A program made the translations under genes and the position numbers. From NCBI GenBank assembly GCA_040954595.2, contig CM082592.2, positions 5,084,001-5,148,000 of the forward strand: a stretch of DNA of 64,000 bases, written 5' to 3'. This DNA comes from Balanoglossus misakiensis. Lineage: Eukaryota; Hemichordata. The notes beneath the pieces are model-generated. The model made no database searches. It was not told the DNA's origin and was given only the letters and a program-made list of their open reading frames with translations. Numbering within the stretch: the stretch's first letter is position 1; each line of letters opens with the position of its first letter. Below are positions 59,163-64,000 of the stretch, piece after piece.

Positions 59163-61734
59163 TGTATGTAGCACTCCATACAGTGTAGCAAACACCCGAA
59201 CTTTTAATGTAGTGTTGACAAAGCCTTCTTTTTAGTTCGGTAGTAAAAGGTGAATACAATACGACATTCAGTGCAGCTCTCGTCGACCTTTAATTTCTCA
59301 ACAATACGCACACGCCCAAACTACATTTCGCCCAATTTGTGTTAACACGGGAGACGGCCTAGTCCCTTGCGTAGAGAAAGCGCTGATCATGCACATACAA
59401 TACCGTGCGCTGACCTTGTAAAACCACAGGGCTAAAGTTGAAACAGAATTGAACAGATGTATTGGGGTGCTGTGATGCTGTATGCATGTAAGGGAATTGT
59501 AACCCCACGAGACTGAGGTATCTTAAGCAGTGGTCGAGAAAGGTATGCTTTCGCGAATCAATAGGTTATTGTATGGCTTTTTACACCCACCCACTCTCAA
59601 AACAAAGTTGGCCTTTAAATGTTTACACGGAACAAGAATACATCACGGTGGGCGGCCACCGCATTCGTCGCGTTCTGATTTAAGAAAAACATCAGAATCG
59701 ATAATAACATGCAGGAATCGTTATTTCAGATTACACAGTAGTTTAATTTATATAAAGATTATTTCCATCGCTAAATATGTTGTGGAGAAGTGTTCTTGAT
59801 AAAAATTGATACAAACGCTCATTTATATTGGGATAGATGTATTGTCGACTTTTTCAAATATTCTGGCTTGTTTATGCCTATGGCTTGGTGATGGTGATGG
59901 TTGTTTATCGAGGTGAATGTACTGTGAGAATTCCCCCTTCACTGGAATACTTTTCTATTACAATGTATATGTGTTCTTTAAAGTTAATTTAGTGTTTAAG
60001 TTAGTCAGCGTACCATAACGTGGTTGAGGCCTAAAATAAGCTGGAACATTGGTTGAATGGGCGAATTTCTCTTGAAAAGGTCACCGCGCAAAACATGCGT
60101 GCGATTTAGTTGTTTAGGATCATTGGCCGTGACTAACGTATGGATGAACGTTGACTCCGGCTGGAATCATTTCTACACACCCCCGAAGACGTCAGCAAAA
60201 CGTCCGTGTCGAGTGTTACTACGGACGGGTGGCGGTTGTATTATGATGGTGACGTCATTGGTTAAGGTTGTTTGCGTGATTTGCATTTAACCGTGACGAA
60301 GTGGCTGTTCCGTAGGATATAAAAATTTCAGGAGCGGCACTTGCTGTCCTCGTTGAAAGGCCATGGGTCACTTATATGGGACGGCTTCAAAAGACAGAAC
60401 TGACCGATATAATGTACATGATTAAAATTAGTGCGTTGGTTGTGAGTGGACCGTAAATGGTTGTCCATCTTTTCATGAAAACGTGTCTCGATTTCGAAGC
60501 GAGCGTCTCCTCCTCGTTCGAGTTACGGTCATAAATGTGTTCCCATTTGCATGTCCAGCTGACACAGATGGGCGGTCGGCCGGTCCTAATGTGCGGCGCA
60601 AACATTCTACGCGATCAATCAATTGAATGCCCCTTGTACTTGTGTTCTCATCTTGACACCTCCCTTATAATTCCAGGCTTGCTTTAGTCATTATTGGACA
60701 GTCAACAGATTGTCTTATAAAGGGACAAAGTCTCTCTCTCTCTGCCCTTTTTCCATTAATTATATTTTGATACAAGACACCGTTTATGTTATTCTACATG
60801 TGGATATATAGAAAAAACTCAATCGGGGACAAATTTTCAGCAAAATCATAGTCTTCTAAACCTTCCAATTATTTGCTCATAAATAGTATCGGGAGTCTAG
60901 CTTTTTGAAAACAACGTAAAAAGCATGTGTAGGGTGGGTTCAGTGGCTATCGGTTTGTTGGAAGTTTTCTCTACCTTGAGAAAGCGGCGTGAGTTTGCCG
61001 GTACGGCGAATTGAATGTCCAACAAAGCAACGTCTAGACAATTTCGTTGATCACAGAAAGGGTGGTGAGGTGACATTCAAGAAAACTGAGTTGTGACAAA
61101 GACAAGTTTTGACAGAAGAGATCATGTCAAACAATAACACAAGGGCAGACGCCACTGGGAAGAGACGTCTGAGGACGAAGGGGGAGTCTTTTCATTCTCG
61201 TCCTTCCTTGCGAAAAATCGGTTAGGTTTAAAAGGGAACTCAGCGATCGTAATCACATGTATCCCACGAGAGTTCAGTGTTTGTTTTTGATGGTATCGCC
61301 GTTAGGCTTTCCAACCAAAATTGAGTCTGTATTACGCGTTCTCTTCAGAACTGATGTTTTTCAAATTGATGATGGTGATGGTGATGATGATGATGGAGGA
61401 GGAGGAGACAGAGGAGGAGGAGGTGTGGAAATTGTACCTTGACGACCACTCGCCGACCTCTGTGTCATCGACCTCTTCAAATCAAAGCTTTGCCTGCGCG
61501 AAAGTTTTACCATAGAATGAGCGAGGTCACATGCCGGGACCTCCATTTATTATTGGTAACTGTCAGCTTCGGAACCCAGAGTTGAACGGCAATGACTTAA
61601 GATCAGTACTTTGTGTCCCCCATGGATCCGTTCATTTGTAGCCTGGGCTGAAATTCGCAATGGTGGTTGCACATGTAGGGCGCCATCTTGTGATGAATAA
61701 GTCTTGCTTTCAACACAACATTACCATTATTATA
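59163..61734. other. Intergenic DNA upstream of gene B and downstream of the START gene
   Basis: The first ~460 bp are the B copy of the duplicated upstream region. The rest shows no gene I can support. It holds a (TC)n run near 60733 and a purine tract of GAT/GGA units at about 61368-61428. A TATA-like GATATAAAAAT at about 60317 has no recognisable exon after it. Confidence 0.6.
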
Positions 61735-61740
61735 TTTATT
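61735..61740 (-). terminator. Candidate poly(A) signal of the START-domain gene
   Basis: AATAAA on the minus strand about 185 bases after the stop codon. Another AATAAA lies inside the last codons at about 61928 but is less likely to be used. Confidence 0.4.
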
Positions 61741-61923
61741 TCTCCATTTGCCATTTAAATGATGACAACAGATTTGCATTTAACATGATCAAAACACCGA
61801 ATAAATTATTTTAAAAAATCGGTCTGAAAAAGCTGGTATAAAACCCCATAGCTGATACATATAAATTACTAAATGTTTTAAAAGTAATTGACAATATTTG
61901 AATTTTGTCCAAGCATATCGCGT

Positions 61924-63738
61924 TCAATATTTATTGACTCCTTTTCTGAAGTCGTCCACGAAGTCCAGGTGCAACTTTGGAATAAATCTTTCAACCAATG
62001 ATTTCGGCGAAAGATGTCCTTCAAACTGGGTAACGTTAACGGCTTTAGTCTTGTTCGGATTTCTGTAAATGCAAGTAGTTTGAAGAAAATTGCTATTTTA
62101 TTGCAGTAAACACTTACACTGAGAGTATATCGAGTATGTCCGCGTATAATTGCGTATCGGTGCAGGCTGAAGTCATCAAGCTTGTTCCAAGACAACTTTC
62201 CGTACCATACAATACTGACCCCAAAAGGCCAAAAGAGAGCGACTTTGTCCCCCGTTTGTGCTATTTGGCACGGTTGTCATGGGTTGTTAGTCCTGTGTCA
62301 CATGACAACATCCTCCATTATAAACTGCCTATAGCCACGCGAGATCTCGCAACGTCTCGTAGGTACCGGAGAGTAAGCTCAGTATCTGGTACTTACCCGT
62401 CGACTGCATAGAAGAGAAAAGCTGATGGATAATTCGTTCCCCTGACGACACCTTTCGGCGCTGGGTGGTCGGCATGCTCAATGCTGGAAACTGCAAATCA
62501 AAATCGGACAATTAATAGACCATGTCCCGAACTCTACGAGACCCTGCGAGATCACACGTGGTTAGACAGTTTACATTGGAGGACAATGGTGTCATCTGAC
62601 ACAGAACAAACCCCGGACGGCCCATCGTGTTAAACGGCACAAAAGCTACGTTTTTGTAAAACGTTCCACCTTTTCTCGTTTCATAAACCGTTTGAATTGT
62701 ATTGCTTGATTTTCAAACCACGGAAAAAGTGGTCTTAGTTCTTCTCTAACAAAATTAAAACTTCAATTTATGTATGTACTTACAATATACTATAGTAAGG
62801 CCACTATCTGGCATTCTTCTTATACCAAAAACGTCTACGAAATCCCGCGGTGATACCAAACCTAGCATCAAACTCGCCGACGACGTCCGAAGAAGCTTGG
62901 CGTCCTGCCGTGTAAACGAGATAATCTCTTTTTTTTGACCAGTTTCTTTGATGTTATTCGAACTTCATTTTTCCTTCGGTACGTGCAGCGTTAAGTTTGA
63001 CGTTTAAATTCGTGATTATCTTCAACGATGCTATGTGTAATCTAGACATTAACATTAGTATACATTTATGCTGTATTCAATGATTTCACTCATCACCACC
63101 CCACCCCCGATACAATAATAATATAATACCATGGTGATCAATGCAGTGGATAAAACACTGTACCTCTGAAATTGTTTCAAGTACAGTCATTTCCTTGATG
63201 GCCCTGTCGAATTGGACATGTTTCTCCGTGTCCCAAACCAAATCCAAACATTTTTCGGGCGAGGCGTCTACGCTGTACACAGCTTTGTACCTGAGAAAAC
63301 GTTAACACAAATCGTGATGACTGGTCCAGTTACACTGGCAGAAAATTCCCCTTTGGTAATTCGATCAGACTAAATGATCAACTGAAACAACGTTTCGTCC
63401 TGTGTCCTGTGGAACGCACGCCGCTCTCCGAGTAAAATCGGGGAGTTTTTGCGAAAAGAATTTCTGAAGACGAAAGCGAGTAATCCTCTCAGGCTGACCA
63501 CTAGTGGCGCGCCATGAATCAAAATACACAAGCCATGGTGACTGCGGGCGGGGGGTCAGCAAGAGAACCCTTTCACACAAATCCAGGTGTAGAGAGACGT
63601 GGGATGTGATGCAGATATGCTCAAGTTATAGTAATAATATCTCAGACGGTGAAGGATGTTAATACATATAAAAATTATACTGACTTACAGGTAACCGTTG
63701 AAGTCTGGAGACGGCTTGTTGTACACTTGCACGTCATT
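61924..63738 (-). CDS. START-domain lipid-transfer protein (STARD4/5/6-like), 5'-partial
   Basis: Five minus-strand exons, 63738-63689, 63290-63164, 62904-62784, 62490-62397 and 62062-61924, join in frame to 176 residues and TGA. They encode most of one START domain, a hydrophobic-cavity fold that carries sterol or another lipid. Visible landmarks in order are NDVQVYNKPSPDFNGYLYKA, VDASPEKCLDLVWDTE, SASLMLGLVSPRDFVDV, SSIEHADHPAPKGVVRGTNY and a C-terminal helix region (SLVERFIPKLHLDFVDDF). SPRDFVD and the HP..KG.VRG.N segment are START signatures. The protein ends right after the domain, as in the small STARD4/5/6 group of about 205-215 residues, so about 30-40 N-terminal residues are missing. 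Lipid specificity cannot be read from sequence. Confidence 0.92.
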
Positions 63739-63852
63739 CTGTGACAAGATTAAGAAAATTATGTTACTCCAATCAAGAGAGCAAGAAGACAGTGTCCACA
63801 AACACTTAGCACGACGTCGATACATGCATAATATATACACCACGTGACATAC

Positions 63853-63912
63853 TAGTAGCCAATCACTGCCAATGTCGTGTTCATAATCCCGACCTTTGAG
63901 ATGGATTTGCAT
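63853..63912 (-). CDS. Possible first coding exon of the START-domain gene
   Basis: An ATG-initiated 60-nt stretch encodes MQIHLKGRDYEHDIGSDWLL and ends in phase 0 at gtatgt, matching the phase-0 start of the next exon. A Y..D...W pattern is normal at the start of START domains. However, the spacing from W to the next strand is about four residues short, so the true exon may differ or lie beyond the window. Confidence 0.35.
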
Positions 63913-64000
63913 ATCAATACTTCATCTGCAGTGGCTCTTACATAACAGGGACAGACTTGTGATGATTTCTTTTTCATAACAGACGTCCATAACACGACCA
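63913..64000. other. Right-edge flank
   Basis: No feature recognised. The promoter or further 5' exons of the START gene would lie here or beyond the window. Confidence 0.4.

Noticed and set aside
60057-60320. Possible plus-strand gene with a TATA-like box at about 60317
   Set aside because: The open frame lies upstream of the box, shows no recognisable domain, and no splice-consistent exon follows.

Overview
The window is eukaryotic nuclear DNA. Genes are split by many introns with GT-AG borders, and there are long satellite and microsatellite tracts, TIR/foldback elements and two 100-N assembly gaps (21672-21771, 30406-30505). An alpha-type nicotinic receptor with the chordate six-exon plan, a Roc-COR-death-fold protein and dense small foldback elements suggest an invertebrate deuterostome, with amphioxus (cephalochordate) as my best guess. 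The species cannot be fixed from the sequence alone.

Layout. (1) 1106-50117, plus strand: a complete nicotinic acetylcholine receptor alpha-type subunit gene with six coding exons and 546 codons. Exons 1 and 2 lie at the left; exons 3-6 lie 43 kb away at 48.2-50.1 kb. (2) The second intron (4778-48159) is almost wholly an AT-rich satellite with an 88-bp monomer. The array changes orientation at about 8.52 kb and about 39.3 kb, making two very large inverted structures. A divergent subfamily sits at both outer edges, in opposite orientations. (3) Between the gaps, at 21772-30405, is a non-satellite contig. It carries seven exons of a partial Roc-COR GTPase gene followed by a death-effector-like domain, plus several foldback/TIR elements. 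Its placement inside the receptor intron is doubtful because neither end of the gene is present. (4) 50.9-58.1 kb, minus strand: two tandem paralogous genes for small secreted proteins (called A and B here). They share a promoter block, a signal-peptide exon and a helical C-terminal exon. B also has four four-cysteine modules spaced like the follistatin N-terminal (FOLN) module, each preceded by Lys-Arg. The duplication extends upstream of both genes. In the B copy it is interrupted by a 640-bp insertion with a 13-bp target duplication, probably a truncated Penelope-like element. (5) 61.9-63.7 kb, minus strand: five exons of a small START-domain lipid-transfer protein whose 5' end is at or beyond the right edge.

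The genes do not form an operon or an obvious pathway. The receptor is a membrane ion channel, the A/B pair are secreted, and the START protein is probably cytosolic. The most unusual features are the inverted satellite inside a conserved receptor intron, the Roc-COR-DED architecture, and the A/B family with alternating 33-nt and 81-nt exons.
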